DNA of 64,000 nt from Haliotis asinina (Eukaryota; Mollusca; Gastropoda; Lepetellida; Haliotidae). The DNA lies in assembly GCF_037392515.1 (NCBI RefSeq), contig NC_090291.1:29560001-29624000 (forward strand), read 5' to 3'. The notes under the pieces are model-generated. The model had not been told where the DNA came from, did no database searches, and saw only the letters and a list, made by a program, of their open reading frames with translations. The position numbers and the translations under genes were made by a program. Each line of letters opens with the position of its first letter. The stretch's first letter is position 1. Positions 35,901-47,359 of this stretch are shown piece by piece.

Positions 35901-38900
35901 CCACTGCATGAAGACCTAGACATCAGCATAAAGACTCTTACCACTGTATGAAGACCTAGACAGCAGCATGAAAACTCATACCACTACATGAAGACCTAGG
36001 CAGCAGCATAAAGACTCTTACCACTGCATGAAGGCCTTTAGTGCTATATGAAGATCTAGATAGCAGCATGAAGTACTCATACCATTACATGAAGACCCAG
36101 AACACTACATGAAGATCTAGACTGGTGCATGAAAATCTAACCTGCTGCTGGAGACCTAGACTGCTACATGAAGACCCAGACCACTGCATGAAGACCTTCA
36201 ATGCTACATGAACACCCAGGTCACTATATTAAGACCTACAGAGTCATGAAGACCCAGACCACTACATAAAGACCCAGACTGCTGCATGGTGACCTACATA
36301 CCTGCTCCAGTGAGCTGATGTAGCATGGATACCCTGTACTTCGGAAGACATCAAGTACAGCAGTGTTTGTTTTCTGTCGTTCCTCAGATGGCAAACCAAG
36401 CACTCCCGTTTCTAAAAGAACAGTTCAGATTGTTAAATTATTCTACCCATAAAACAGAAATAAAATATAACTACAATATAAGAGTTTCCAGTGTCAGTAC
36501 TGTCACACTAAGTGTGTACTTCAACCTTTTGAAAAGCCTTTGCCTTGTTACATAACCATAACAGGCTTCTTCCAGAAATCATGAATTCCAGTCTCTCATG
36601 AAATCTAATTTTTATCATCAACTGATTGTTTTCATGATCAAAGTTGTAAACCCATTTACATTGATCTTATAAGTTGTCATCCATGTTTGATCAGTCCTGA
36701 CAATATCCAACAAGATGTCTCTACACAATTACTCTCAACTATTTTCTAACTATTACTGTTGCTTACACCATGTCAACTGCACATACCATCAATATGAACA
36801 AGACTGGGTTTGAATCTTAATCTCTTGTGTGCCCGTTGGCTGAGACCCTGCAATAAAAATAAAACTATGAAAGGCTGCCTACACCTCTGACATACAGAAA
36901 ACATACACCAAGTCACAACAATAAGAAAGCTGACTAACCACTGTTGTATACTGCAGTCAATATTTATAACTGTAACTGTATCACAGACAACTGGCAATTA
37001 TTGAGTCTAGACAAACACAGACCAGTGGCTGACATAACAAGCAGCATCACCTTTTGTGTGTGCACATCTGACACCCTTTTGTCAGTTCTTGTGGGAGCAT
37101 AGGATTCCTTCCTTGAGGACCAGCGAAGGGAGGTGAGTCTTAGTAACTCAACCCAGAGACACTTGTCCTGGCTGTGTTTCCTAACTACTAGACACAGCTT
37201 TGTGTTCAAGACAATTGATATATCCTATATACTTAACACATATTTGTGTCCTATGTACTTGACACGGATTTGTGTGCTAGATACTTGACACAGATGTGTG
37301 TCCCAGCTGTATGATTATAATATTAATCACTGACATGAAAAATATCTTTGTTTTATTTTTGTTCAAGCTGTAACTTCATCCCTCTCTATGTGTTGAGAGT
37401 TTACTGATCTCACCTCCTGCACTAGGTGTAGGAGGGCTGAAGAGCTTGGCCCACCAGAAAATGCAAGTAGAATCTCCTCCCCATCTCGGATAAGGTGAGA
37501 TTTCCCAATAGTCGCCCGGAATTTGTGTACAACATATACTATGAAGCAATCCCTGAAAACAACATTTTTAAATGATTCTTTTATATCACATACAGCAGCA
37601 TATCAACATCGAGGATACAAAGCATTAAACATGATACAGCTACTTCAAAACTAGCCTTGCTCCTCAAAGACTTTTCTCAAGTTGCCTTGGACGGAAGGGT
37701 GGATATATTTTCCTTTTATGAAGATCATTTCTGGATTACTTATTTATAAACATGGACAATGTAAATCTAATTCTAATACATGAATTTCCACAGCCACACC
37801 AAAAACGAAAATTGTATACATTAAAACGTGTTCCACAGCAACAACTTAAATTTCACGGGATGAGGGTTTAGGCACACTTACTGTGCTGAATGAACACTTA
37901 GTCATGGATCAGTGGTTCACGGTTCAGATCAGTCACTGGATTGTCATGTCCATTTACATATCACCACCTCATAGCTGAATTATTGCTGAATGCAGCATAA
38001 AATGACCAAACACGTAGATTCTCCTCTACATCAGAAGCACATGTATGTCATGACCTGTGCAAGGGAAAACTGAAATTGATCTGAAGATGTTTCCTTTTAT
38101 TGTAAATGATGTTTAAAATCATACCAAAATAATATGGGCAGGAACAATTACTGAAGAAGCAGTCAGAAAAATAAAGGAATGTATTTTAATAAGCCTGACA
38201 AGTTCCTTGATTACATTCATATATACCAGTAAGTCCATCAGTCAAGACAATAAAATTACACATGGCATACAGTTAGTCATCAACTGATGATCTATGTAGA
38301 ACGTCAGTGCTTACTCTGATAGCTAAGCAAGATATCATCGCTTGTATGTTTGTTCTTACCTACAGAGCGCATCATTCACCCTTGTGACAACCACTGGTTT
38401 AGCGACCTTACACTTCATGCACACCCGGTCGACACTGAAAGCAAAACAAAATGGAGCTGTGCATTGTCAGTACAGGTGCCAGTCAAATCACCCTAGCGAC
38501 GAAACGCCCCAGCAAATTTGGTCAAATCGCCCCCGGCATTTGGTCAAATTGCCCCAGGTATTTGGTCAAATCGCCCCAGGTTTGGTCAAATCGCCCCAGG
38601 GGGGTAGTCAAAACGGCCCAGTTTTTTCAAAATGGTCTGATATATGCCACAAATGCTTGGTTTTGTCAACTTCCATACTATATTCTTCACATAATATTAT
38701 GTGTTATATTATTAGTAATATCCCATGCCTAGGTAACACCGTAATACCAATTATTTGGTACAGAATTACAATCTGTATAAAACTTCCATGTTACAGCCTT
38801 CACATGATACTATGTAGTAATGTTTCTGATAAATATTTAACTAGTAAACTGATAAGAGCAAAAGTAATATTCATGGATAGACAACACTGATAACACCAAT

Positions 38901-40213
38901 TATTTGCATGTTATCTATGCTTTTGTAAATTAAAAGAATTAAATGAAAGGGTTATATAAAATGTGTTTTGGCCGTAAATGCATAGTTTTTCTCAGCAAGT
39001 ATGGGACTTAATACATATCAAAACAATCTACAGCTGCTGTTGTCAAAAAGTTCAGCTGTAAATGCATAGGTTTCCTCAACAAGTATAGTATAATACTTAT
39101 GAAAACAATTTGCAGGGTTTTTTTTTAATTACTCTTGTCAAAAAGTGAGGCCGTAAATTCATAGGTTTGGTCAACAAGTATGGTATAATACTTATCAAAA
39201 TAATTTAGAGCTTTTGTAAATATGTCTTGTCAAATAGTATGGATATAAACAAGATCACCGGATATGAACCCCATCGAACACCTCTGGGATTACCTCGATG
39301 GTCAGATCCAGTTACGTCAGCAACAACCATGCACACACACGTCAACAACTTACTGCTGCTCTGATGGACGAGTGGAGACAGATTCCAGCTGCTTTCATCC
39401 GACGTTTGACATATTCTGTGAGACGGCGAGTTCAGGCATGTTTGAATGCCAATGGAGGACACACCAGATACTAATCTAAGATTATTTCATTAAATTCTGC
39501 CTTTTTCAAAGTCTCTTTTGTTTTCTGTGATTGATCTCAAACTGAACGATTGATACCACTCTTAAACACATGGGTTTAACACTGTCCACGAGCATCATAC
39601 AAAAAACAGCATTACTTACTCTTCTTCTGAAATGAACAGTCTATGTAGCACACACAAATCGGTTCTTCAACTTGACATGGTAGGGAAATTATTTACATAT
39701 GAAGAGATGTAACATTTCTTTTGGCTTTCAGTTTAGTATGGAAGTTGATAAAACCATGCATTTATAGCATATACCAGACCATTTGAATAAACTGGGGCGA
39801 ATTGACCAAACCTGGGGCGATTTGAGTAAATATCTGGGGCGATTTTACCAAATTTGCGTTTTGTCGCTGGGGCGATTTGACTGGCACCCGTCAGTACCAC
39901 ACACAACACCAAGCATGACCAAGTAACGTTCGTATACTTGTAGTTTCCGAACATGATTTCACATGTAGGCTACTTTTATGGAGGAAAATATTGACTCGTG
40001 CAATGCTTTTAGACAATGTTAATCTGCAGTCATCACGTTTATTATATATGTCACATCGTTTCTTCGGTATTGTTGACAATCGTAATGTTCGTCTGCTACT
40101 GAGCAAGATTATCAGAAACCATTCAGCAAGTTGTTGACTACATGATCACGAGTTTACCTGACTGCTGATCTTGGAACTGGTATGTCTCCATCACCATCTT
40201 GCACGCTACACAT
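29947..40213 (-). CDS. CTU2: CTU2, cytoplasmic tRNA 2-thiolation protein 2 (15 coding exons)
   Basis: CTU2 (NCS2) pairs with CTU1 in the cytosol to place the 2-thio group on wobble U34 of tRNA Lys, Glu and Gln, with sulfur delivered by URM1. Exons on minus: 40213-40158, 38434-38360, 37552-37414, 36847-36787, 36411-36302, 34736-34552, 34378-34243, 33786-33737, 33227-33146, 33033-32942, 32416-32353, 32104-31953, 31087-31024, 30631-30573, 29998-29947. Together they make 1377 bases or 458 aa (human 515), all in phase. Visible marks are Cys pairs C24/C27 and C43/C46, the degenerate PP-loop SGGPSSS at 76-82, RHGDIMFVRP in exon 8, Cys pairs C346/C349 and C412/C415, central C386-C387, and an acidic end DIQDFLIDGDS. 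The start is MCSVQDGDGD, like human MCQVGEDYGE. The exon 8 acceptor was chosen to keep DDRHGD in frame. For exon 12 the second donor (31953) was chosen over a weak one 8 bases earlier, because only it joins exon 13 in phase. Confidence 0.95.
30680..30835 (+). repeat. SINE family B in CTU2 intron 13
   Basis: The tRNA-like head (GTAGCCTTGTGGTTCAAGC) with B box GGTTCAATTCCC is followed by GTGAAGCCCATTTCTGATGT and ends in AACTAACTCACTCACT. It lies about 50 bases upstream of CTU2 exon 14 in plus coordinates. Confidence 0.8.
32757..32958 (-). repeat. 37-bp minisatellite spanning the CTU2 exon 10 donor
   Basis: Five to six copies of a 37-base unit (minus strand GTATGTAACACATYGACACT, then GTCGGTAATATTACAAG). 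The unit contains the last 14 bases of exon 10 and the start of the intron. Three copies keep AAG|GTATGTAA (exon ends 32942, 32905 and 32869). Older copies have lost the GT. Confidence 0.85.
33458..33540. repeat. Degenerate telomere-like (CCTAAA/CCCTAA) tract
   Basis: About 80 bases of CCCTAACCCC, CCTAAACCTAAACC and similar units, in the CTU2 intron between exons 8 and 9. The mix of CCCTAA and CCTAAA is not a clean telomere array. Confidence 0.7.
34078..34099. repeat. (TTATC)n microsatellite
   Basis: Four TTATC-type units in tandem, in the CTU2 intron between exons 7 and 8. Confidence 0.6.
34765..35057. mobile_element. hAT-type MITE (293 bp) in CTU2 intron 5
   Basis: The inverted ends read TAGAGTTGTGACGATA on the left and TAGAGGTGTGACGATA on the right. 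They are flanked by the perfect 8-base target duplication TTCATGAT (34757-34764 and 35058-35065). The ATCG-rich interior has no coding capacity. Only 28 bases separate it from the 3' splice site of CTU2 exon 6. Confidence 0.88.
35440..36300. repeat. Degenerate minisatellite in CTU2 intron 5
   Basis: About 860 bases of a roughly 21-base unit, CCACTGCATGAAGACCTAGAC, often paired into about 42-base units (alternating with CAGCAGCATAAAGACTC). It runs up to the splice donor of CTU2 exon 5 (exon end 36302). Confidence 0.85.
38965..39240. repeat. Three diverged ~90-bp repeats inside the DNA transposon
   Basis: Blocks GTAAATGCATAG, then CAACAAGTAT and GTATAATACTTAT, and TTGTCAAAAAGT recur three times. 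They lie within the 38474-39889 element. Confidence 0.6.
39255..39474 (+). pseudogene. Tc1/mariner transposase C-terminal fragment
   Basis: The translation starts SPDMNPIEHLWDYLDGQIQL, which includes the third catalytic residue (Glu) of the DD34E triad. After one frameshift near 39325 it continues LTAALMDEWRQIPAAFIRRL and ends RVQACLNANGGHTRY before TAA. Everything upstream of the last catalytic block is missing. It sits inside the 38474-39889 element, so it was either captured by that element or inserted into it and then decayed. Confidence 0.85.
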
Positions 40214-41187
40214 CTTCCCTTCCCTTTTAAGAAAATTTCACAGCAAAACAGAGGAAAAAGGCGAATATTTCTGACACTAGACTTCTGTTTGCACGTGTTT
40301 GCATAACATCCGGTTTGGGCATACTCAAAAGACGAACTTCCTTTCATCGAAAACATGAATTGAAACTTAAACGTAAAACGATTCCACGTCTACAATGAAT
40401 ACACCTGCTGGAAATCATCCAATAGGATACAGGTATCAACTTACTGAATACATGTATATGAATTTTCAGGAATCTGTTTGTTTATGTAGTTTAAGTGATG
40501 TACAGCAAAATAATTAAATACAGGAAGCAACCGTTTCATCTCTGCATTGAGATTTATTGATGCAGGGAATAATAGCTACAAAGTGGGCTGTTTCGGTGCT
40601 GTTACTGTATTATGTTTCCCCCCACACAGCTGGGCTGCTTGATTCACTGTTCACTAATTCCTCCAGAGTTTAAACAGTGTTAACTGGATATGTTGTAAAA
40701 GTAGTATCTGCAGCCTTTTTGACAATATATCATGGTGGCCTTTGGGTTGAAGATGTCATGTAAACATGCTTCATAAAAAATAAGGTATATGTTCAATATG
40801 TTGTTTGATGTTTGCTTCTTTCTTTCTTTTTTTTTTTTTTTTTTTGCAACTTGAGTATTTTCATAAAAATTTAGAGTGAATATAGGAATGTTTTATGAAA
40901 AAGAAGTGTGTTTTCTTTACACAAAGTGGGGAAGGAAATATCATCGCTATTTTAAAAGCACTTATCATAGAGTTCCTGATTCAAACTGAGGTGTTTATTT
41001 ACATTACATTCAGGCAGTATGGAGGATGTTGCAGAATGTTTCAAAAACAAATGACTCATCTGTCTATCTAACAAATGGCTGCGATTCACAGCCACTCTCA
41101 GAACAACAATGCTTTCAATTTGAAGACAAGTATGGCAACAGACATTCACTGTGTAGCCCACTGCAACCATATTTTGTTTCCTCAAAA
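40214..41187 (-). promoter_or_regulatory. CTU2 upstream region; no clear elements
   Basis: The CTU2 promoter should lie just above 40213. I see no TATA box or strong CpG patch. A T tract runs at about 40823-40846. The rest is unremarkable. Confidence 0.3.
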
Positions 41188-41575
41188 TGAGTGAGTGAGT
41201 GAGTGAGTTTAGTTTTGCACAGCACTCAACAATATTCCAGCTATATGTAAGTAATCAAGTTTGGACCAGACAATCCAGTGATCAACAGTCAAAGAGTTTA
41301 GTTTTACGCCACACTCAGCAATATTCCAGCTATATGGCAGTGGTCTGTAAATAAACATGTCTGATTAACAGCATGATCATTGATCTGCACAACTGGGACC
41401 GGATGACGTGTCAACCAAGTCAGGAAACCTGACCACCCGATCCTGTTAGTTGCCTCTAATGACAAGCATAGTCACCTTTTATGGCAAGCATAGGTTACTG
41501 AAGGCATATTCAATCCCCGACCTTCACAGGGCCAGTGATCAACAGTATGAGCATCAATCTGCACCTGTATTCATA
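41188..41575 (-). repeat. SINE family A with a second SINE A inserted in it
   Basis: An outer copy (41188-41289 and 41532-41575) is interrupted by a complete inner copy (41290-41531). The 15-base target duplication CCAGTGATCAACAGT lies at 41275-41289 and 41532-41546. The inner copy gives the family's real ends: 5' CCCTGTGAAGGTCGG and 3' AAACTCTTTG. Confidence 0.85.
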
Positions 41576-41780
41576 ATGAAGTCCTGCAAGATTAAATATG
41601 ATTATAACATAAGTTGTTGTTTTTCAGAAGAATAATACTCTGGCTAAATTAAATTGAGAAATAAGAACAGTGGTCTTTACCCAAAGTGGGGAAGGAAATA
41701 TATTAAAAGCTGATAACAGCGGATGTTATAAATACATCACAGATTTTCATAACTTCCTGATACTGCTGCTTTTAAAACCT

Positions 41781-42041
41781 GTTGTTCTTTGTGGTTTACT
41801 TTACAACACCTTACTACCATGATTCACATACATTCAAATACATGCAACATCAGGTAAATCATATGCTGTTGTTCTTTGTGGTTTACTTTACAACACCTTA
41901 CTACCATGATTCACATACATTCAAATACATGCAACATCAGGTAAATCATATGCTGTTGTTCTTTGTGGTTTACTTTACAACACCTTACTACCATGATTCA
42001 CATACATTCAAATACATGCAACATCAGGTAAATCATATGCT
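41781..42041. repeat. Perfect triplicate of an 87-bp unit
   Basis: Three consecutive copies without a mismatch (start points 41781, 41868, 41955), beginning GTTGTTCTTTGTGGTTTAC. Because 87 is a multiple of three, the plus strand stays open through the array as a 29-residue repeat. That is probably incidental. Each unit holds a donor-like CAG|GTAAAT. Confidence 0.9.
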
Positions 42042-43440
42042 GCAAGAAAGACATACTCACCTCTATGTATGACTTCAGTATGAGAAGTCATCTGAATTAT
42101 TGCTTAAGTCTTTTTGTAGAAATGTGTGGATATAATGAGTCACATCCTGGTATATGGCCAATGTACCTGCCCTTCATAAAACTATGTCATCATTTGAGTC
42201 TTCATCATTATTCAGCATAATTAATTTCCATTCAACAATTAAAGTGATATATAAACTGTTTATGGATGGCCCTTGATGGTTTGCATTTTGTATTGATCAC
42301 TTGTGTATGTACCATATTCACTGTAATGTTCTGAAGCTGACGAAAAAGGCCTTATTGAAACCAGTTAAATCTGTTGTCACAGGATCAAGCAGTGGTCAAA
42401 CTTCACTCAAGTGGAGGTGAAACTACTTCAGACAGCAGGCATTATCTCCCTTTGTGGGCTCAAGAAACACAGGAAACAGCTGCATATGAAACATGAACAT
42501 TCCTACAATTTGTCAAACAGGATTCAGTTGTGTCTTCATTACTGGACACAACATTTCCTTACGGGTCCAGCATGGTGTCCAAGTCACAATCAGTCTCAGA
42601 CCTTTTCTTAGTCGACATTTAACCCTTTAAAACATATACTGGATGGTCAGAGTTGTTGTTCCTACTCTTGATAGGCTGTCCATTGTTATGGCTATAGTTT
42701 CACAGTCACTTACTCTTGCCATGTGTTGCCATGAGTAAATAACTTGTTCCTGCTTTCATCTTACCTTACATATTCAATTCTCAAAATTGTATTGCTCAGT
42801 TCATAACTTTTCATGTACCATTGTTTCAAACTCCCATCTGCTCAACCATCCAGAACAGTCAAGTCTCAGACGGTCAAGTTTCAAAAGTAGCCTGTCTGTC
42901 TGCCTGTCTGGTTGATATTTTTACCCCTAACATTACATATGTCGTAAAATCAGACAGGTTCTCTTGACATCAGTTTGAGGTGTTGAAGGTATGATGATAA
43001 TCATGTGAAACTACCAATCACTGCACAGTTCATGTTACGATAACCAATCACAACATGTGTACTTTCTGTTTACCTAAACTTGGTGCATTGCCTGTCTGCG
43101 CTATGTAGTTCATTGCCATGCTTACAAACAGTGAAGTATACAGAAACCTGATTTGTTGCATATTGTTGAAAACCAGACAGGCAAGTTTGTATTTGTACAG
43201 GTATTTGTATTTTACATTTCTAATTTGCCTGTCTGACTTTGAATTTTGAGAGTGTTAAACACTGCATGTGCCATGCTAGAGCAGAGTACAACTGGGAAAA
43301 TATGCCTCACTGTCAGGCTAACAGACATCTGGCTTGTTCAGACCATACAGGCTCCTTACAATGAAACATTGTAAGGTGTGAGAGGAGCAGGCTATAGACT
43401 ATAATAGTCTATTATTCCCTCTGGAAGAAGTACCTGTGAA
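42042..43440. other. Spacer, nothing recognised
   Basis: Between CTU2 and the ataxin-1 3' end. Only short GCCTGTCTG repetitions (42890-42910, 43090) are visible. Open frames are short and show no family motif. Confidence 0.4.
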
Positions 43441-43705
43441 GATCCAGGGTGGAATAGGCCTTCAGCAACCCATGCTTGCCAGGAGATCCCTGAAGGTCCG
43501 GGGTAGAATAGGCCTTCAGCAACCCATGCTTTACATAAAAGGTGATTATGCTTGTCGTAAGAGGCGACTAACGGGATCGAGTGGTCAGGCTTGCTGACTT
43601 AGTTGATACATCATCAGTTCCCAATTGCACAGACTTGATTATTTACAGACCACCGCCATGTAGCTGGAATATTGCTGAGTGCGGCATAAAGCTAAACTCA
43701 CTAAC
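43441..43705 (+). repeat. SINE family A, near full length with repeated head
   Basis: The head block GAATAGGCCTTCAGCAACCC occurs twice (43452 and 43509), followed by CTTGTCGTAAGAGGCGACTA and TAGCTGGAATATTGCTGAG, ending AAACTCACTAACC. Confidence 0.75.
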
Positions 43706-44689
43706 CCTGGAAGAACTGAGTTGGCTTTCTTTGGACAGTATTTCAGTCAGATCAAGCCTTGATGTGTGAGGAAGGTGATGCAGGTGAACGAACCATTCCT
43801 CTGATGAAACCCATCAGCACAGATATTTAACAGGCAAAACCCAAACAAGGACCAACCAGCACCTGTATCAGATGTGCCCAAGGGAAGCAAGTCTGCACTG
43901 TGAACATCACGTGACAGGGCAATCTTACAATTTATGGTAACATTGACTTTAAGTATATGTGGCACTGAGCCTTATTTATTCAGAGATGGAGCAGCACTGA
44001 ACCAAGTCAAAGATGCAAAACCCTTTTTCTATTAGACTAAATAAAAAAAGTGAAATATTTATTTGTCTGCATAACAATTATTTTATTGCCATTTAAGAAA
44101 TATCGTTTTGACTTGGCTATGTCCTGATTGTCCATTTGTCCACTATAAGAATGAGTGTGGCTGAAACTACTGTACATTAGCACATGCTAAACTTCCCAAG
44201 CTGCAATTCTGAAAGAAAAAAGTAAAAATTCATCATATTTGAAAAAAATGTGCCCGAGAAAGATTTAATTTTTTGTAAGCAGCCTTACAAGTCTGTGTAA
44301 TACACTTAAAAACTGTTTCACTGTTTTGCAAAGTTGTGGTATGATTGCTCACCATTATGAATGAGTGACTGGCTAAACAATGTATCAAGTGGTGTAATTT
44401 TTTGGTGGCTGGTACCTTTATGTGACAAATATGTTAGGTCAGTTTTGTCTCATGTGATAGCATAATGAGTTCAAGTTGGCTGTCACAGTAATAGTATTTT
44501 AAACTAAATACATGGTAACTGTGTGATCCTTTGGGCGAGTCCCCAAACCTTACATTTCTGTGGAAATAATAATAACAGGTGTATTGGCTGTCAGGAAAGT
44601 ATAGATAGTACTTGTGTGAATGATGCCTGTGTTGTTTCGATGAATAACACTGGCAATATTAATTTGAGTATACAATCCCTTTACTATCT
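43706..44689. other. Spacer, nothing recognised
   Basis: AT-rich sequence between a SINE and the tandem array. No gene, motif or repeat was identified. Confidence 0.4.
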
Positions 44690-45375
44690 ACTGGGAAGGT
44701 GATGGCCTGAGCAGACAATTCCTGTCACAGATTGTACTTGGTAGGTGATCACCTGAGCGGACAGTCCCCCTACTGTCACAGATAGTACTTTGTGGGTGAT
44801 TGCCTGAGTGGACAATTCCTGTCACAGATAGTCCTTGGAGTGGACAACAAATCTGAGTGGACAATCTCTGCCACAGGGAGTCCTTGGTGTCGACAACATA
44901 TCTGACTGGACAATCCCTATCACAGAGAGTACTTGGAGCAGATGCCACATCTGACTGAACAATCCCTGTCAGAGAGTACTCAGAGCGGACAACACATCTG
45001 ACTGGACAATTCTGTCAGAGAGTACTTGAAGCTGACAACACATCTGACTGGACAATCCCTGTCACATAGAGTCCTTGGTGTGGACAATCCCTGTTACAGG
45101 CAGTACTTTGAGCGGAAAACACATCTGCCTGGACAATCCCTGTCACAAAGCACTTGGAGTGGACAACACATCTGAGTGGACAATCCCTTTCACAGACAGC
45201 ACTTGAGCAAGCAACACATCTGCGTGGATAATCCCTGTCATAGAGAGTATTGGAGTGGACAATACATCTGACTGGACAATCCGGTCACAGAGAGTACTTG
45301 AACTGGACAACACACCTGAGTGGACAATCCTGTCATAGAGTGTTCTTTGAGCTGAAACTGCATCTGAGTGGACAA
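44690..45375. repeat. ~49-bp minisatellite, about 14 copies
   Basis: Diverged units of the form TCTGACTGGACAATCCCTGT, then CACAGAGAGTACTTGGAG, then CGGACAACACA. It ends about 65 bases beyond the candidate ataxin-1 cleavage site. Confidence 0.85.
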
Positions 45376-45459
45376 CTCAGTTTAAACTGACATTTGTAAC
45401 ACCTTCCTCATCTCAACAGACTGAACACAAAACTAGATTAAAACGTCATAACGAAAGAC

Positions 45460-45465
45460 TTTATT
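45460..45465 (-). terminator. Candidate polyadenylation signal, ataxin-1
   Basis: AATAAA on the minus strand, followed by a GT-rich tract (TAGTTTTGTGTTC) about 25-40 bases downstream. It sits just before the tandem array at 44690-45375 and at the edge of the repeat-free stretch. Confidence 0.35.
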
Positions 45466-47359
45466 CATGTTAAAAAGTTACTGGGAGCTGACTTTGACCA
45501 AGAAATTGACTCCGCCCTTTATCACTTATCCCAATCAAGTAACAGACAAAACACAGCTCCATAACAATTAGCATGCTAAACAATGGACACTGTGACAACA
45601 CAGACCCTTGCTCATTATATCATAAAATAGTGTTTAATTAGAAATCCCTACATCACTTTCCCCGCAGTATAGAGAACAACTAAATGAAGACAATAGTTGT
45701 CAATTTCAACGACAGCAATATATTTCACTATAACATGACTACAAATACGTTCATTGCCATTCAAGTTTTGATAATTACAATTATTTTAGGACTGCTCAAA
45801 AGAACAACCATCAAACAACTTTAAAAATATCTTTACAAACAATGCTTAATAACAAGTCAAATCTCACTGTTTGTCAAACATTGTTCAATGAGTCAGACGG
45901 TTGTTTGTTTGCTATTTTAATAACATGTTATACCATAACTGGTCTGTTAAACAATGTTGAATAACAAATAAAATGTTATTTTGTTATTTGAACAAAGTTT
46001 AATAACAAGTAAAAATGATCTTGTGTGTCAAACAATGTTTAATAACAAGTAAAACATAATATATTTTTCTCCTTGTCAATGATTATCAAATACAATGAGA
46101 AATCACATTGATAAAGGTAGGCAAACAAAATATCCCATATGTTTTGTCAAATCTCTAAGAATTGAACTTCGACCAGTATTTAAGACAAAGCAATTTTAAA
46201 ACGACAGCAACATATCCATACATATACCAAACAGTAAATATATTCAACACTAGGAGATAATCTTCCCACCAAATAAGCAATCTCCATTCTCCACTGTCTG
46301 AAATCTTACTACCTGATACTTCAACCATTGCTTTTCTTGTTTACCTGAGCATATCTTGTGCAAACAGTTTGTCTTTCGGTCATAAATATCAATGTTTCAG
46401 TTAAATCAGTTTGAATTTATTTCCATAACACCTAAACAACTGAAACTGTTACTAACACAAAATTAGTTTAAATGAATTATGAACTTGAGATAGGACCTTT
46501 AAAAGATCATTTCAAAATCTATGGGATGCGGCTGCTATTATCTTTTTATTGATCGCTTATACGAATATGTGTTTATATATATAGATATATATATATGTTT
46601 CAGAAATGTACACAGATTAATTAGCAACACATATGTGTTTGCGATATTTTGGTGGCACTAATGCAGACAAATCCTGTGCAGATATTTCAGTACTGAAGAT
46701 ATTTAATAAATCTTAAGATGAGAATGACAAACACAATGTCTTACATACACATTGTCCAAGAACATTGCACACCACTATTGCTGAAGTGCTCTGGTGGGAC
46801 CACATCGCTGTTGTGTAGTGGTCCACTCCTGGTACATATAAAATGGGGTCTTCTCTGAGCAACCAGTGGCTTCATTGGGTCAAATATGGACTTAAACTCA
46901 TCCTACTTGAAATGACACAAAAATATGCTTCTTTTTTCACTGTAAACCAATCAACATTTTATTACATTGTGCCTAGTTTCTGAAATGTATTTGGATCTCC
47001 CTTTGTATGAAAATTATGAATTAACACCTGCGAGGTAATTTGGACAATGCAGAAAACAAGACTCACAAATGTTTTCAGCCTTAATAAATATAAAAAACAT
47101 CTGTTAATAAAAGCAGTTTACAATGTTTGGTAAGATCGTTTCCTCTTTAATAATTAAACTGATATACAGTATGATTAGAGAACATAAACTGGCCTATCCA
47201 GTCCTCCTAAACCATTTTCTTAAACCTGTTCATTAAGGGCACATGAATACCTGATTTCAAGCTCATAAATTGAATTCTTTCTGTCTGTTTGTACATTTGG
47301 GTCCTGATATTAAGTAATTTGGGGAGGAAGCCTGGGATGTTAGAGCAGATAAATATATA

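Larger units (their letters stand above)
38474..39889. mobile_element. Non-autonomous DNA transposon with 8-bp target duplication
   Basis: Inverted ends of about 160-220 bases begin GGTGCCAGTCAAATC on both sides. They contain three to four tandem copies of a roughly 20-base unit, TTTGGTCAAATCGCCCCAGG. The flanks carry the perfect 8-base duplication GTCAGTAC (38466-38473 and 39890-39897), which fits hAT- or P-type elements. The interior holds three diverged repeats of about 90 bases (38965-39240) and a Tc1/mariner fragment. No transposase of its own is visible. It lies in CTU2 intron 1, only 39 bases from exon 2. Confidence 0.85.

Noticed and set aside
41782-42072. Plus-strand frame with a perfect 29-residue repeat
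   Set aside because: An 87-base unit automatically stays open if one copy is open. There is no support for a real protein.
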